Positions 1-12,708 of a stretch of 64,000 nucleotides of DNA are shown one piece after another (position 1 is the stretch's first letter; each line of letters starts with the position of its first letter). Position numbers and translations under genes: made by a program. The stretch is from Crossaster papposus. Lineage: Eukaryota > Echinodermata > Asteroidea > Velatida > Solasteridae. Location of the stretch: the NCBI GenBank assembly GCA_037893245.1, contig JBAIAA010000106.1:1302001-1366000 (forward strand), read 5' to 3'. The notes under the pieces were generated by a model that did not search any database, was not told the DNA's origin, and saw only the letters and a program-made list of their open reading frames with translations.

Positions 1-331
1 AAAACAATATAGTTTAATGTCCAAAATGTCTGAAAACGTCTGAAATCTAATATACGAACCACGGAAACGACAGCAGACACTATCAAGATGAATTTGAATG
101 CTATTTTTTCAAAATTGAAAAACCTATACACGTCTGTACATGTATATAAAGAATATCGGAACAAAAATCAATAAATCTCAAAAGGTCGACCATTCAACTT
201 TTGTATGATCGCTTTTGTCTTTCACAATGTAAAGATTTACAGAAACATTACAGAAAGTTTGAAAGGAGTATATAAGTTTTTGTATTTTACGGATCAAGTG
301 AAAAGTTATTATGTTATTACTTACTTATAGT

Positions 332-702
332 GTAGGTTTTCCCGGCTATACACCAACTCTCACATTCAATTTCGTATGAGAAATAAATTCACACGGTTTT
401 ACAAACCAAAATGTGTCTTTTATCATTCAATTTCAAAGTTTAGTCACTGTTTAAACATTGGCTTGATAATATTTTGTCATTACAGATCAAAGTCGTCTAA
501 GCTGTTGCGTAGACAAATTGGATCTGTAAAGGCCAATATTCGCAACCCGGTGTATAAAAAGGGTGAACAAATGTTTAAATTGAATGGTAAAGAACTGAAT
601 TGGTTTGGTAAAAGCGTGTGAATTTTTTTCTCGGACTAAATTGAAAGTGAGAGTTGGTAAATTTGAATGAAAAATGTTTTAAAATAGCCGGGACAACCTA
701 TA
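332..702. mobile_element. Foldback MITE, ATAGGTTKTCCCGG family
   Basis: The left end TAGGTTTTCCCGGCTAT pairs with the right end ATAGCCGGGACAACCTA. The arms are imperfectly paired over most of the length (CACCAACTCTCAC..., AAATTCACACGGTTTTAC...). No coding content is supported. Confidence 0.75.
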
Positions 703-703
703 A

Positions 704-3120
704 TGTATATCTTTTGGGGGGTGGGCTTAGGTGTTGTAAGGGGGTATAGGCGTGTGATTTTGGTTGGCGTGGTAGTGATAAACACTCACCTCATGATCCG
801 TTGACGGCGGGCATGGCGGAATTATCTGATTGTGGCAACGCTTGTGAACCACCACCCGACAAACTGCATTGGTACAAGGATTATGAAGCATGAGATATTA
901 AGGCGGAGCAAAAGAGGTATTATATAGGTCACACAAAAGTGAAATTGAGTTATACATGGTTGGAAAGCTTACAACGTAATCTTTCATTTTGTATATAATA
1001 GAGTTCCATAGCCCCTTCCATGTTGGGGATATGACGTGTTTACATATTGATTATACTTTCTTTGAAAGAAACAGGCTTTGAAATAACCGGCTCTGTTAAT
1101 AGAACGACGCACGCAAAATGGTATTTTCCCACTTTATTCATCAAAATCAACCTTTAAACCTGTATATGTATTAAAGATGTTATTCATGACAAAAACTAAA
1201 ATCATATTTTTAGTAGATGTTTACCCTCTCAACGTTGAGTGGGCCATTACATGAATAAATGCACAGCCCGACTTAAGGCTGGGTTGCTTTAAAAATCAAA
1301 GATATTTTTTAAAAGGTGGCAGACTTCAAAACATGGATTTTGGCGGCATGCATGAGTAGGTATGGGTACATAATAATACAAAACTAGTTGAAAAGTAATG
1401 GCATATAGGTAAATTGGAAGTCATATGGAAAACTTTGAGCCGATTTTGAGCATGCAAGATTTGACCCGTGTGTGTGCGTTTGTTTTTGATTGAAATAGGG
1501 GACGTAGGACAAAGGGAACAATGGGGTCCCCTATTCCGCAAAGGTCCCCGATTCAGACTCGTGTGCAAACTCTATGGCGATCATCCGAAAACGTTAGAGT
1601 ACAAACAAAAGAGGAAAGACGGTCGGACAATGCCCCGTCCCCTATTGACGGCATTTACCCACTTGTGTGCGTGCGAGGTGAAACTGCAGGGGGCTTCAAA
1701 CGATTGTGCTGTTCGATTTAGTGAGACGACCCGCGGGGAAAATTGGAAATTTGTGTTGACCTCCATAGGAAAGACACTTTTTTGGCCTTTGAACCAATTT
1801 TTAAATCGAAAAGAGCCCTATCGGCTCGGATATAAATGGTTTGACAAATATCACTACTTGAAAGGGAATTATTTCAAGTTTAAAATGCCGGGAGAGGTGG
1901 GTTAAACCACCCACCACCTTTCGTGAACAGCGTAAAGTTTGGAGGAACAACCTGGATTTGTCTGACGTTTTGCGTGTTGAAGACTATACGTTCAGCGTGC
2001 CATTGAGCAAATGCGCGCAAGTTTTTCATATGCTGGTATATCTAAATTAAAGGGGCCGAGTAGAAGTTGTTCTGTTACACATATTGCACAACCATGTTTA
2101 CTCTTTCAGAAAATGATTTTAAAATGTATTTGTTCCACTTTGGATCAAACCATTATTTTAAATAGGGGTGTTGTCATCATATTTTTTCATAGCGAAAAAT
2201 GAGGTATTGAATTGGGCCATAAAGCCGAAAGTGGCACTTTGTGGATAATGCCACTTTCATAATTGGTAGAAAAGATACCAACCTATACATAAACATGGAA
2301 TAAAATGTTTTGGTATTTCAAGTACGCGAAAACAGTGTTGCCGGAAAGTTAGCACTTTGGCTGAAAAAAAACCGCAATGAATGGCCAAAAATTATACACT
2401 AAAGAAAGTCTTAATTGACAAATTATAAAAAATTGGTCATATTTATGATAGAATACATAAAATGAATGTTGATATGAAGTGAAAAAATACCTAAATGGCA
2501 TTAAAGGCATTCAATATTGCCAGAGACATGATTTTTAAATGTGAACCTTGATAATTATATAGGCCTATAATAGTTAAGATACATGGAATTGGTAAGCGAC
2601 TTTTTATATCAAACATTTTCTTTTGGACCTGGACTACAGCATTTAAAAAATATAACAATATAAATTGATACAAAAAACAACAAAGTTGCAACACTGTTGC
2701 CTGTAACCCGTCTTTAAGCATAGTTTGGTGGTAACTGCTAGTGTAATCCACATTATAGCCCTAGTATATTCCATCAAAAAGTTGGCATTATATCAATCAT
2801 GTATAGTAAAACATTCAAACTTCAGGAATGAAACCTACATGTTTTTTCATTTGGCATTTTTTTACAAAATTAATGTCATATTTTTTTTAATCAACAATAT
2901 GGTGGTAAACTTTACATACTTGAGCCGCATTATGGGGGAAATGAGGCCATTTATGTTGAACACTTTATCTGTGAATTAAACTTCAAAGATGTTTTGGCAT
3001 TGTTGCATCTTCCTGCGAGTCATCAAATGAGATGCTTTTCCAGCATGTCTAAATGTTATCATGCAATTTATACTTGTTATGCAAAATCTAGTGTATGAAC
3101 TGCATATGAACAGACGCACT
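704..3120. other. AT-rich stretch, nothing recognised
   Basis: It lies on the 3' side of the C1 gene's known exons, so it may be intron. The 145-codon frame at 1468-1905 has no recognisable motif or splice context. Confidence 0.5.
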
Positions 3121-3568
3121 ATTAGGCCAAATTAAAAAAAATGTTTAGCGTTATGCCTTTTTTTAAATAGGAAGGAGGAGGCCTTTTTTTTTTTTTTTCA
3201 AAGTGGCCGCCCGACACATCTTTATGCGAGTCATGTAGTAAACTTGTCACACCATATCTTCCAATTTAAAATTAAAAACATGGTTCACCCACGATTAAAA
3301 ATCTAAATTCATGTGGGTCGATCACGTATGCATCGTACACGTCACACCCTAGCCTTCCTATTAGAAAAAAATATATATTTCCACAGCATGTACACAGTGA
3401 TACTAAAGTCTAAAATATGATCTTAAAATGTTATTATCTTTTTAATTAAATTTTTTTTATAATAAAAGTTATCATTCTTTTCACACACAAAAAAAGAAAA
3501 AAAAGGAGGCGGCCCCCCAAAGGGAAGCGGGCAGTGACGCTAAACATGTTTTTTTAATTTGGCCTTAA
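3121..3568. mobile_element. MITE with about 36-bp TIRs
   Basis: The left end TTAGGCCAAATTAAAAAAAA, then TGTTTAGCGTTATGCC, pairs with the right end GACGCTAAACATG followed by AATTTGGCCTTAA. The interior is A/T runs and unique sequence. Confidence 0.82.
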
Positions 3569-3639
3569 ACTTGAATGTCATTGCAAATGTACATGTATGG
3601 CGAAAGCCTTTTTGAAAGACTTGTTATTATTATGTAACC

Positions 3640-3775
3640 GCCAATTATGTCATTGCCAATTATGTCACCGCCAATTATGTCATCACCAACTATGTTATTA
3701 TATACCAACTGCGTCATTGTCAATTGTGTCACTCACCACTAACATTGTCACTGCCAACTTTATCACACAGCTATG
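3640..3775 (+). repeat. Minisatellite, CAATTATGTCAYYGC unit
   Basis: About eight degenerate 15-bp units (CCAATTATGTCATTG, CCAATTATGTCACCG, and so on). Confidence 0.75.
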
Positions 3776-4547
3776 TAAATTGAGGTTTTTTGGCGAGTTT
3801 CAGTTTTTATTGCTACTTTTCGGGCAACACTGTCTTTGTGATGCATGTTTATAAAATTTAGAGTTATGTTTTTATACTTGTAAGTTGCTTAGCTATATTT
3901 TTTCCTGGTATTTTGTCAATCAGCATAATTGTTCAGCATGTAGAAAGTCATTCAGCATTATTTTACATATATGAAATTTGAAAATCTACATTTTTTTCTC
4001 AAAAAAAGCATGAAGTTTCTGGCAACACTTTCCTAAAACTTTTCCAAAATATGCTAACTTTTCCAAATTGCCTTTTGCTCAAAACACCCCTATATGGAAT
4101 AATGGAATCTTCCATTCACAATTAACTGTACTTGTATCAGTTGTTAAAGTACATTTTTGGAAAGATTAAGGGTGTATTGTTACCATATTTAGCCGAGAGG
4201 TAGGTCAACTATTTGGGTTTTATATAGTGCGGCTCACAACCTTCAGTCATTTTTTTTTCCTTTTGAAAAGAGCTAAATTAGGTGAAATATAGTAACTTTC
4301 TATTTTATATTTTCACTTTGGTTGAAGGCCTTCACATATGCAAAGAATAAACGAAATCCATTAAAAACAATCTCCCACCACTTCTTTGATTTTTAGAGCA
4401 ACCCAGTCTTAATACCCTTGTTTTGTAGAGCCAATTAGTGCACGTGTGTTTAGATGCATGACGTGCAGTGCCCGTTGCACTGGCGGATTACAGTGGTCAA
4501 ATCACTTTGGCAAGTTTAATACTATATTTGAAAAGGACAGCGCCCTT

Positions 4548-4932
4548 AAAGGTAAAAGATACACCATTGGTAATTGCTTGAATTGTCATAAATGGTTGGA
4601 TTTGGGGGGTTGTATTTTATAATAAATATCGTTTAACTAACCTATCCGAAGTTTTACAATCATGGATGGCGAAAAAAGTAGGAAAAACAGCGTTTGTTTT
4701 CAACCGGCGTCGAGCAGTTATTCTTATGTTATTTGTGTTTTTTTCGCGATCGCCGTCTGGCGATCGCAAAATTTTCTTTATAAAATTCAATTTTTCAGAA
4801 TAATTACAGGATATCTAGCGCAATCATTTTGCTGGATGCCTAGAATCAGTTTTTACTTTTAGATGAGTAAGATATTTTTTAATAATTCGGTAGTAATTTT
4901 TCCGATATCTGCAAATGGTGTATTCTACCTAT
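4548..4932 (+). mobile_element. GCGATCGC-core MITE, copy A
   Basis: TTAAAGGTAAAAGATACACC at the left end pairs with GGTGTATTCTACCT at the right end. The central palindrome GCGATCGCCGTCTGGCGATCGC is present in two halves near 4748. A 66-codon frame beginning MDGEKSRKNSVCFQ is shared with other copies. Confidence 0.88.
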
Positions 4933-6265
4933 AATCGATACCATTCAGTAATGTTAATTTGTCCCTTTTTGCCATTTAATCGCCCCTAACTACGTTATTA
5001 AAAATGCAGCCCCGCCACTCTCTGCCTGAGATCCCTGCCGGTACCTACCCGTGCCAAATATAAATGCTGTCCGGCCGCCGGTGTACGAGAAAAAAACATA
5101 CAAAGCTACTAAGCCTTAAATCGTGCTGTGTAATAATACATGGGAATACAAGGCCAAGTTAATCAAATAACATGTTGATCGTCCCCACCCGCTCCGATTT
5201 TGGACGCCATACCGATTTTTGTGTTATTTGTTATTATAAAAAATAAAATAAAAAAAACACCAAGAAAGCAAAAAAGAAATAATAATAATAAATAAATAAA
5301 TAAACGAAATCGACCAAAACAATATCGAAGCCCTAACTCTCATACCTATTTTCAAGTGTATCCTTCATTTTTATTGAGCAATTTCATCACCTTTCTTCCA
5401 TGTAGGCCTATACTATTTCCACAACGCAACCGTGAGAAAATCCTCATTGCGACTATCGTGTTGAACTAAAAATATAAATCGGATGGACGTTTTATCGCAC
5501 GTTTATGCAGCTAGACTCCATTAAAATAACTTTTCAAAAGCAAGATAAAAACTATTTAAAAGAATAACAATATGTATTAAAATAAACACAGAAACAAACA
5601 TCGCAATCACTGCATTAATGTTATTATATACATACACATCCGCATCACTTTTGTATTATGCATACAAGGGACCACGCTCTATTTTCGTCACTCGCTATTC
5701 ACTTTTCATTCAAGCTGCAAAATATTGTTTGTGATATTGGCAACTTGCTTGACAAGTGGACATTATGATATAAAATCATTTGCTGATCTACATTGCACCT
5801 TAATAACTTAAACGGCACCATAAAACCATCTTCAAATATGTTATGGCGGCCATCTTAGACATGGCGGCCATCTTAGAAAAAATAACAAAAAAATTGAAAA
5901 AAAACCAAATAATAACGGCCTCCCTCACCAACTTTTTAAAAAGTCCAAACGATCAACATGGTTTTTTTTTACTAGTCCTAAAGCGCTAAAAATAACAACC
6001 CAGTTACCATTTCCGTGTTTGTCAAACCGAGGTCAAATGAATAATATTGAACTTTCGAAATATGCATACAATGCAATTGTTTTCATGTTGGCCGTAGGTT
6101 TTGTGTGTACATGTATTGCGCAATGAACTATAAATTTGTACACGGAGGGATGAAACAGCATGCGTTTTTTTAAAGAGCAATTTGGATTTACACTGATTTT
6201 GTTGACGCCTTTTTTATAATTAAATTAAAAATACGTTTCTGTCAAATTTAGTAATTTAGACCTAC
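4933..6265. other. Probable intron of the C1-domain gene
   Basis: No exon completing the C1 domain (C-x2-C, H-x2-C) was found on the minus strand. Contains an AATA microsatellite (5277-5305) and ordinary AT-rich sequence. Confidence 0.45.
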
Positions 6266-7645
6266 CTTTGCACTGATAACCTTGCGACCAGAACCCCCTG
6301 TAAGAAAAATCATAAATATAAATATACGATTCACACATTTCAAGGATATAGTTTCCAGAAACAAATGCAAGGCAACGGAAATCGAAGACTAAATTCACGG
6401 CATCTATGTAATTTGTGACACTGCAGACGAATTGATCGAATAAATCAATAATCAAGCGTTGAGATAACAAAGACCCTCATTAACTCATTGTTATAATTTT
6501 TTCCGACTTTTTTAACACATTCAAATTCACACAATCTCGCATTCAATTTCGTCCGAGAGAAAAAATTCACACGCTTTTTTTTACCAAACCAATTTAGTCA
6601 AATTTTGGTCAGTCTATTTAAACATTGTCACAGGAATATTCGTCATTACAGATCAGGTTTTATTTTTACTAAAACGAAAAGCAGCATTCAGAGATCGAAT
6701 TCGTCTTATATCAATCAATTTCAAACTTATGTTCAGCAAATTAGTCTGCCGTGTGCTTGAGTCAAGCACACATCAGACTAATTAGTTTGTTAAGAAACTA
6801 ATTAGAATAAATTAGAATAAGTTTGTTTGGTATAAGACGAATTCGTTCTCTGAATGCTGCCTTTCGACGAATTTGATCTGTAATGACGAATATTCTTGAC
6901 CCAGCGTTTAAAAAAGTATGGCCAAACGTGACCAAAAGTTGAATAATAAGTGTCTAAATGACTGAATTGATTTTGTAAATTTGAATGGAAAATGTTTTAA
7001 AATAGTCAGGAAAACATATAGTTTCCAGAGAAATATGCACGACCACAAAAATCTAAGATTTTCTGTTTACATATCGGCCTACAGATAATCAAATTCGTAA
7101 TCGTGTACTGCCGTGTAGATTATAGCCAAATACATCAATAATCAAGCGTTGAGTTAAATGAGACCATCATTACATGAAACCCATTCTTATAGGTTTATCT
7201 ATAAAATTGGCCCCAAAATAATTAGTAATCTTCACCAAATGAACTTGTTGCAGTGCGAGCAGAAGGTGGGCTGTTTGAAGTTGGTGCTTCGGAACTGATG
7301 GCCGTTGGCATCGTGGACCTCGTGTCGCTTCTTGCTGGGCGTGGTCTTCTCCTCCACCTTGACCTCTACTGGGTCATCCTGGACATCGTCACTGGCCTCT
7401 GGCTCTGTAATTAGGTCATTTACATGACGACAATGAACAGTAACCTCAAAAGAAGATGTAAAAACCTGACGACTGTTTTGAAATGTCATGGTGCTGTAAT
7501 TTTCAGAAATGGGTGGATTAATTTTGGGGATTAGTATTGTAGCGAATATTATTAGATTATTAGAATATTAATAAGATTCCAACTCACCTACAACCGGTGC
7601 CTCTACCACATTGACGTCTGGCTTTTCAACATCCGGTTCAGACAT
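6266..7645 (-). CDS. C1-domain protein, 5' coding exons (PKC-like), partial
   Basis: Three minus-strand exons join in frame: 7588-7645 (ATG, 19 codons plus one base, donor GTGAGT), 7236-7404 (acceptor ATTACAG, donor GTGAAG) and a 32-nt exon 6266-6297 (acceptor TTCTTACAG, donor GTAGGT). The 19-residue start MSEPDVEKPDVNVVEAPVV leads into an acidic linker, then GHQFRSTNFKQPTFCSHC and FIWGFWSQGYQCK. This shows the C1 zinc-finger spacing H-x12-C-x2-C-x13-C; the remaining Cys and His ligands must lie in an exon left of 6266, which was not found. FKQPTFCSHCxxFIWG is a hallmark of PKC-type C1 domains that bind diacylglycerol at membranes. No PKC pseudosubstrate (RKGAL-type) precedes it, and WS replaces the usual GK before QG, so another C1-family protein is possible. 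The upstream 5' UTR may start at an acceptor near 7656. Confidence 0.78.
6350..7195 (+). repeat. Direct repeat pair bracketing the 6.5-7.0 kb foldback
   Basis: 6350-6490 and 7015-7180 share ATATAGTTTCCAGA, then CAATAATCAAGCGTTGAG and GAGACC/AGACC-TCATTA in the same order and orientation. The repeats are about 140-165 bp each. Confidence 0.6.
6523..7020. mobile_element. Foldback element related to 332-702, in the C1-gene intron
   Basis: The left arm (CTCGCATTCAATTTCGTCCG, AAATTCACACGC) and the right arm (GTAAATTTGAATGGAAAATG, ATAGTCAGGAAAACATAT) match the 332-702 element. An inner inverted pair CGAATTCGTCTTATA / TATAAGACGAATTCG lies near 6695-6845. Confidence 0.65.
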
Positions 7646-8093
7646 GATGCACCGCCTATAGATGCAGGTTGTTGAAGTACCAAAGTAACATTAATACAAT
7701 TAAATGTTTGAGCCCCACAAATCTTTAAAAAAAATTAACTATGAATTTAAATGTCTAAACCAATCTCAATAGGCAAAAAGACCCACTACACTTTATCGCA
7801 GTTAATATTACAATGTCCTCCCCGCGCTATGGCCCGGGTTCGATTCCTCTCCTGGTCAACATGTGGATTGGGTTTTCAGTCCACGTGATTCCGTGGACTT
7901 CCCCTAGACATATGCTAGAAAATTCTTCTGGGTCATTTTTTCAACCTCTGTAATTTCTTTTTATTGTTTTGCTATGCTGGTTTCTTCAGGCTTTCTAGCT
8001 ACTACAATATCTGGAACTTCATAGGAATCAGTCGGTTCATTATAAAGATAATAAATCAACAAACATAATGCTATATGGCCTACAGCGCGTATG
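7646..8093. other. 5' flank or 5' UTR intron of the C1-domain gene
   Basis: An acceptor-like ATCTATAG at about 7656 on the minus strand could join an upstream non-coding exon. A donor-like GTATGT near 8420 follows a GC-richer block (8440-8740). Neither is firm. Confidence 0.3.
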
Positions 8094-8312
8094 CACTGTA
8101 AACAATTACCGTAAAATAATGTGGTTTTTGTTACACCTGTAAAAAAAAAAATATTTTAACAAATTTTGGACGTACAATTAAGGTAGTGTGCCTTGATATA
8201 TTAACAATAAATCATAATATCACGTCTAAAATCCGTTAACAAAAATACGGCGATTTTGGGGTTTTTTTTATAGGTGGAAAACCCCGTTATTTTACGGTTA
8301 TTTTTTACAGTG
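8094..8312. mobile_element. Small MITE with CACTGTAAA ends
   Basis: CACTGTAAACAATTACCGTA at the left end pairs with TACGGTTATTTTTTACAGTG at the right end. The TIR is about 26 bp and the element about 219 bp. It lies upstream of the C1 gene start. Confidence 0.85.
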
Positions 8313-9116
8313 TGGCAATGATTTATGTAATTTAATTAACCGACAGAGTCTCTATAATTATTAGGCCTAATTAACCTACTCGTATATTATAGACGAACTA
8401 AATGAACTGGTGGTACATACCCAATACGTTTGACGTAGATTTACTGTAGATATCGTACGTCAGGAACTCGACTCAAGTTTAGCGCAGCAGGTTGTTGTAC
8501 CGTGGGAACGTGTTCTGGTTTGATTGTTTGCTTGTTGCAGCCTACGTGCGCTAAACTGAAGGTCGGTGACACTGAACTTTTTCGGGTCAACCCCTGCTTT
8601 AAAGGAAATTTTCCGATTGCAACATACGAGAGAACTGTGTTCGTGATGCAAACAAACCAAAAAACATGGGACACAAACACTCAAAGGGCATTACTTCAAG
8701 GTTTCAGTCTCAGCCTGTGCCGGATGTTTTGACAACATCGTACACGACGTTTCCTCATAAAATAATAAATTGTTGTTTTGAGATTCTATTTTTGCAGTTT
8801 ACTCATTGATAACTATTGCATCATCTATTTCCAGGAAACGAATCCACAAATATACACAGAGGTTGAGGCGGATGTCCCTTTAATTTCTGGGTCATCAAAG
8901 GTGGAAGTGCGCTTTGGTGTGGCGACGGCAAAGATTTGTTTGCGTTGATTGTCCTAAAGGTATGTCCCTCAGTGCCACAATTCATCGTTTCAAAGTCAAT
9001 ATTTGTTGTCTGAAATACAAGCCCGCGTAGTGCGGACTTGGTACAGAAAAGTCTACTTTGAACACTATAGGTAGTGGCATTTTGGCATTGCAAACATAAT
9101 CAACATTAATTATTAT

Positions 9117-9894
9117 ATAGGTTTTCCCGGACGATATCGGCAAATCAATGTGCACAGTTCATTTGTAAAAGATGCATTAAATTTAATTGGCGCTGATTTT
9201 GATAATGACGTATATAGTTCATTTTTGCCAACACGAGCATTCGATTTCATTTTGTTTATTTCAAACATAGGGGTAAATGAATGTGCATACATTTCATTTT
9301 AGTAACTCTTACAAATACGTGATAGGGTCACCTTTCGGTTTGACGCATGCGTGGCCAATTTTTAAGAAGGTGTAATCTATATCGCAGCAAATCGATCCGT
9401 CATTATATCACAGCCCGAATTATTGAATATTCTTTTTCATTTGTATTAATTTAAATTCGCATATTTCGCATTGAATAGCAGTTCCATAACATTGGGCCCT
9501 TGTTCAGTTTCCCATACGTTTACTTTTTGACACATAAATGAATTCTTTCTAATGCTTAACAGACATACATGAACATTTTGTTTAATGCGCAGGAAATCGG
9601 TTACACATTTAGCAAAACCGATTATTGATCAATTAAAAGCAACACAGGATTGCGGATGTGGATTTGAAGTCGTGCTAAAATGAATTATCAGCCTATACTA
9701 TATCATAAGTGCACATTCGAGAAATTGTACGCTGATATATGTTTTTCTCGACTGAATGCACTTTTAGGGGGAAAAAAATTATCAATCATTAAGAAAACGG
9801 GATTGTGAACGGAATTCATAATATTTCGTACGAAAACGAACGCATCTTTTACAAATCAATGTGCACATTTTCCGATATCGTCCGGGAAAACATA
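9117..9894. mobile_element. MITE, TATAGGTTTTCCCGGACGATATCG family, copy 1
   Basis: The left TATAGGTTTTCCCGGACG and right CGTCCGGGAAAACATAT ends form an inverted repeat that extends about 70 bp (TTTGTAAAAGATGCATT region). Its terminal ATAGGTTTTCCCGG core is shared with the 332-702 family. Confidence 0.85.
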
Positions 9895-10547
9895 TTATGT
9901 CTGTGTTATGATTGACAAAAAATTGACGTTTGTGTCACTTATACTCAGTAGCGTGGACGTATACCGCCAACTTTATGAAAGGGAGTGGGTCGGGGGTGGG
10001 GGGGACGACAGTATTTCGACCATTTCATAATCAGCAATCAAAAAGTTATACTTAAATCTACTGACTTGTGTTTTCTCAATGTAAATTTTTATAATGTACT
10101 TCGCCTCGTGAAATTGAGAAAGTCCGGTTACCTTGCTCCAATATTCATCCTATTCCACTCTGCATCTGAGCCACACACAATTTGTATAATATTGCACGGC
10201 CCATGTTAATCATTATGTCGGTTGTGCATTTGTATCGTTTGAAACAGCAAAACTGCTCAAAATATAAAGAAAAGTGCTAGACAAACAACCTGATGAAGTT
10301 TTTAGTTCTGTGAATGCTGCATATTCCGAAAAACAATATTCTAATCTTATATATTTGCTCTAACTTTTAAACAGTCAAGCAGAAAAGATAAACAGTGACG
10401 TTTCATTGTTTCGTTTGTGTCTCTACAAAAGTTTACAGACACAAAAACATAACCAAAGAAGAAAATAGGAAACTTTATTTTTTTACACAAATAGTTTAAT
10501 TTGAATGACCAAACGAATAAACAAATAAGAAAAGAAAAGCATGGTAA

Positions 10548-11948
10548 TATAGGTTTTCCCGGACGATATCGCAAAATGTGCACATTCATTTGTAAAAGAT
10601 GCATTCAATTTCGCGCTGATTTTCAGAACGACGTATGTCCGAGTTTCATTTTCGCAAAAACGAGCATTCAATTTTATTTTGTTTAATTCAAATAAATGAA
10701 TGTGCTTAGCGTTTTACAAACACACGATTGGGCTTTCGGTTTGACGTATGCTCGGCCAATTATTAAGAATGTGCAATCTATTTCGCAGCAAATCGATTTA
10801 TAATTGTGTCACGGCCTGAATTGAATATTCTTTTTCATTTGTGATAATTTAAATTCGCATATTCTGCATTCAATTTCAAAAAGTATATATGGCTATACAA
10901 TTCACGATACAACTTGGATTAAATCATTAATAAATCAATGTATTGTGGGACTAATTGATCAATAATTATGTTAGCTCTGTATCTTAAATGTATTTTAACC
11001 CTAACCATCCCAAATCCTTCAAAATCCTCTTTGCAAATTGCAGGATTTTGCAGGAATGAGGTCACTTGGAAGTTGATGCATCCGATAAATTTACAGGATT
11101 GAGGGCGTTTAGGGGTTTGCCACTGGAGGATAATGCAGGCTCCAGGTCATAAGGCCTAATGCTGGATGAATTTGCAGGATTGAGGTTACTTAGGAATTTA
11201 TCAAAATGAGGATTTTGGTGGATTGAGGTTAATATGTTTTTGTAAATGACATCTCTATCATTTTATCAGTTCAATTGTCTATCCGTCAATGAATTATCCA
11301 CCAAGACATGAGTGGTTGATGTCCAGTCTATTTTCTACATCTAAGTAGTCCGCGTCGTCAGCCTCAAAGGCATCGATAAGACGATTTCGATCAACGTCCG
11401 AGACTCGTCTGTATCTCCCTCTTGCAGCCATTATTAGATAATTTTAGGGGGCATAAAGTAAAATCTAGCTATATGATGCGATCGCCGTGGCAAATGCTGA
11501 GCAAATAAATATTTTTTTCTTCAACTTAGGGGTTTATATAGCATTTATTTGGTATGTTTCAAAGACGAGACCACCTGGTTTAATTCCCTATAATGTTATA
11601 TTTGATAACACATAAATACATTCCAATGCTTGACCAGGTATACATAATGCGTAGAAAATCGGCTGCACATTTAGCGAAATTGATTGTTGATAAATTAAAA
11701 GGAAAACATGATTGCGGGTGTGCATTCAAATTCGCGCTAAAATGAACTATCAATATACTAAATTCAATGCACATTCGAGAAATCGTGTGATGTTTTCTTA
11801 CGACTGAATGCACCATTATGCAAAAACGAATTATCTATTGTTAAATAGAAAACGGGGATGTGAACGTTCATACTATTTCGCACGAAAACGAATGCACCAG
11901 TTACAAATTTATGTGCACAATTTGCGATATCGTCCGGGAAAACCTATA
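10548..11948. mobile_element. MITE, TATAGGTTTTCCCGGACGATATCG family, copy 2
   Basis: The ends are the same as in copy 1 at 9117-9894. The interior is about 600 bp longer, partly because of a word-repeat patch at 10985-11235. Confidence 0.82.
10985..11235 (+). repeat. Word-repeat patch built from GGATTGAGG / AGGATTTTG
   Basis: It starts TTTTAACCCTAACC and then repeats GCAGGATTTTGCAGGAATGA, ACAGGATTGAGG and GGAGGATAATGCAGG. It belongs to the same family as 17100-17425 and 18641-19055. Confidence 0.7.
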
Positions 11949-12496
11949 GTAATACTGTTTTTTCCGGCCAATTTCTTAACAAATGAATTACCTTTAACAC
12001 GCATTCAAAATTAAATCATGCTGTATAACTCAATCAAACAATAGGGTTTAATTTTAGCTACTATTGCATTCAATTTCGTGTTTGTGCACACATGGTTTCA
12101 TACTTTCTGTGCTTTTAAACTAAACATGAGTTGTGGATTGTTTATTCGAGGAAGCTGGCAATAAGCCAGTTTGATTTTTCGCTCGCGCATGCGCCAACTC
12201 CCTGACGACCGTGATTTTTGTTGGATAAACAAATCTTTCCGCCCAATAGCAATGCACGACTTGGACACGCGTTTTTCCATTTTAGCTTGAATTGCTTTTT
12301 GTTGTAAATCAGCAAAAAATATGTATATAAGTGATATAGGTAAATGAAATATTCTACAGAACTGTATTTCAAAATCCTGTAAAAAATAAATGATTACACA
12401 TGCAGAAAGAGTGTACTGTAACGTCGTCCGACTTGGACTACAGTACATACAGTGTACACGCGTGTCAAACATTTAAAACGAAATTCAAACTATATA

Positions 12497-12706
12497 CTAT
12501 AGACCATGTGCCCTCTGTTTACATCTATATTTAAATTTGACCATCAATATGCGCACGCATCGTGTTTTACATAAATTTGGTTAAGAGGCGACATCAGAGG
12601 TCAAATAATTCAAAGGTGGTCTTACCTGTGGCGTCACTCCTCAACCAAATTTTATGCAAAACACGATGTGTGCGCATATTCCCGGGCACATTTGAATACA
12701 GATGTA
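12497..12706. mobile_element. MITE copy 1, CTATAGACNATG family
   Basis: It begins CTATAGACCATGTGCCCTCTG and contains the inverted pair ACGCATCGTGTTTTACATAA / ATGCAAAACACGATGTGTGC. The right terminus is truncated at the 12709 module. Confidence 0.78.
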
Positions 12707-12708
12707 AT

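Noticed and set aside
1468-1905. 145-codon open frame
   Set aside because: No recognisable domain and no splice or start context; length alone is not convincing.
4662-4862. Annotating the MDGEKSRKNS frame as a host gene
   Set aside because: The same frame recurs in each copy of a MITE family, so it is element sequence; its coding status is left as a question.
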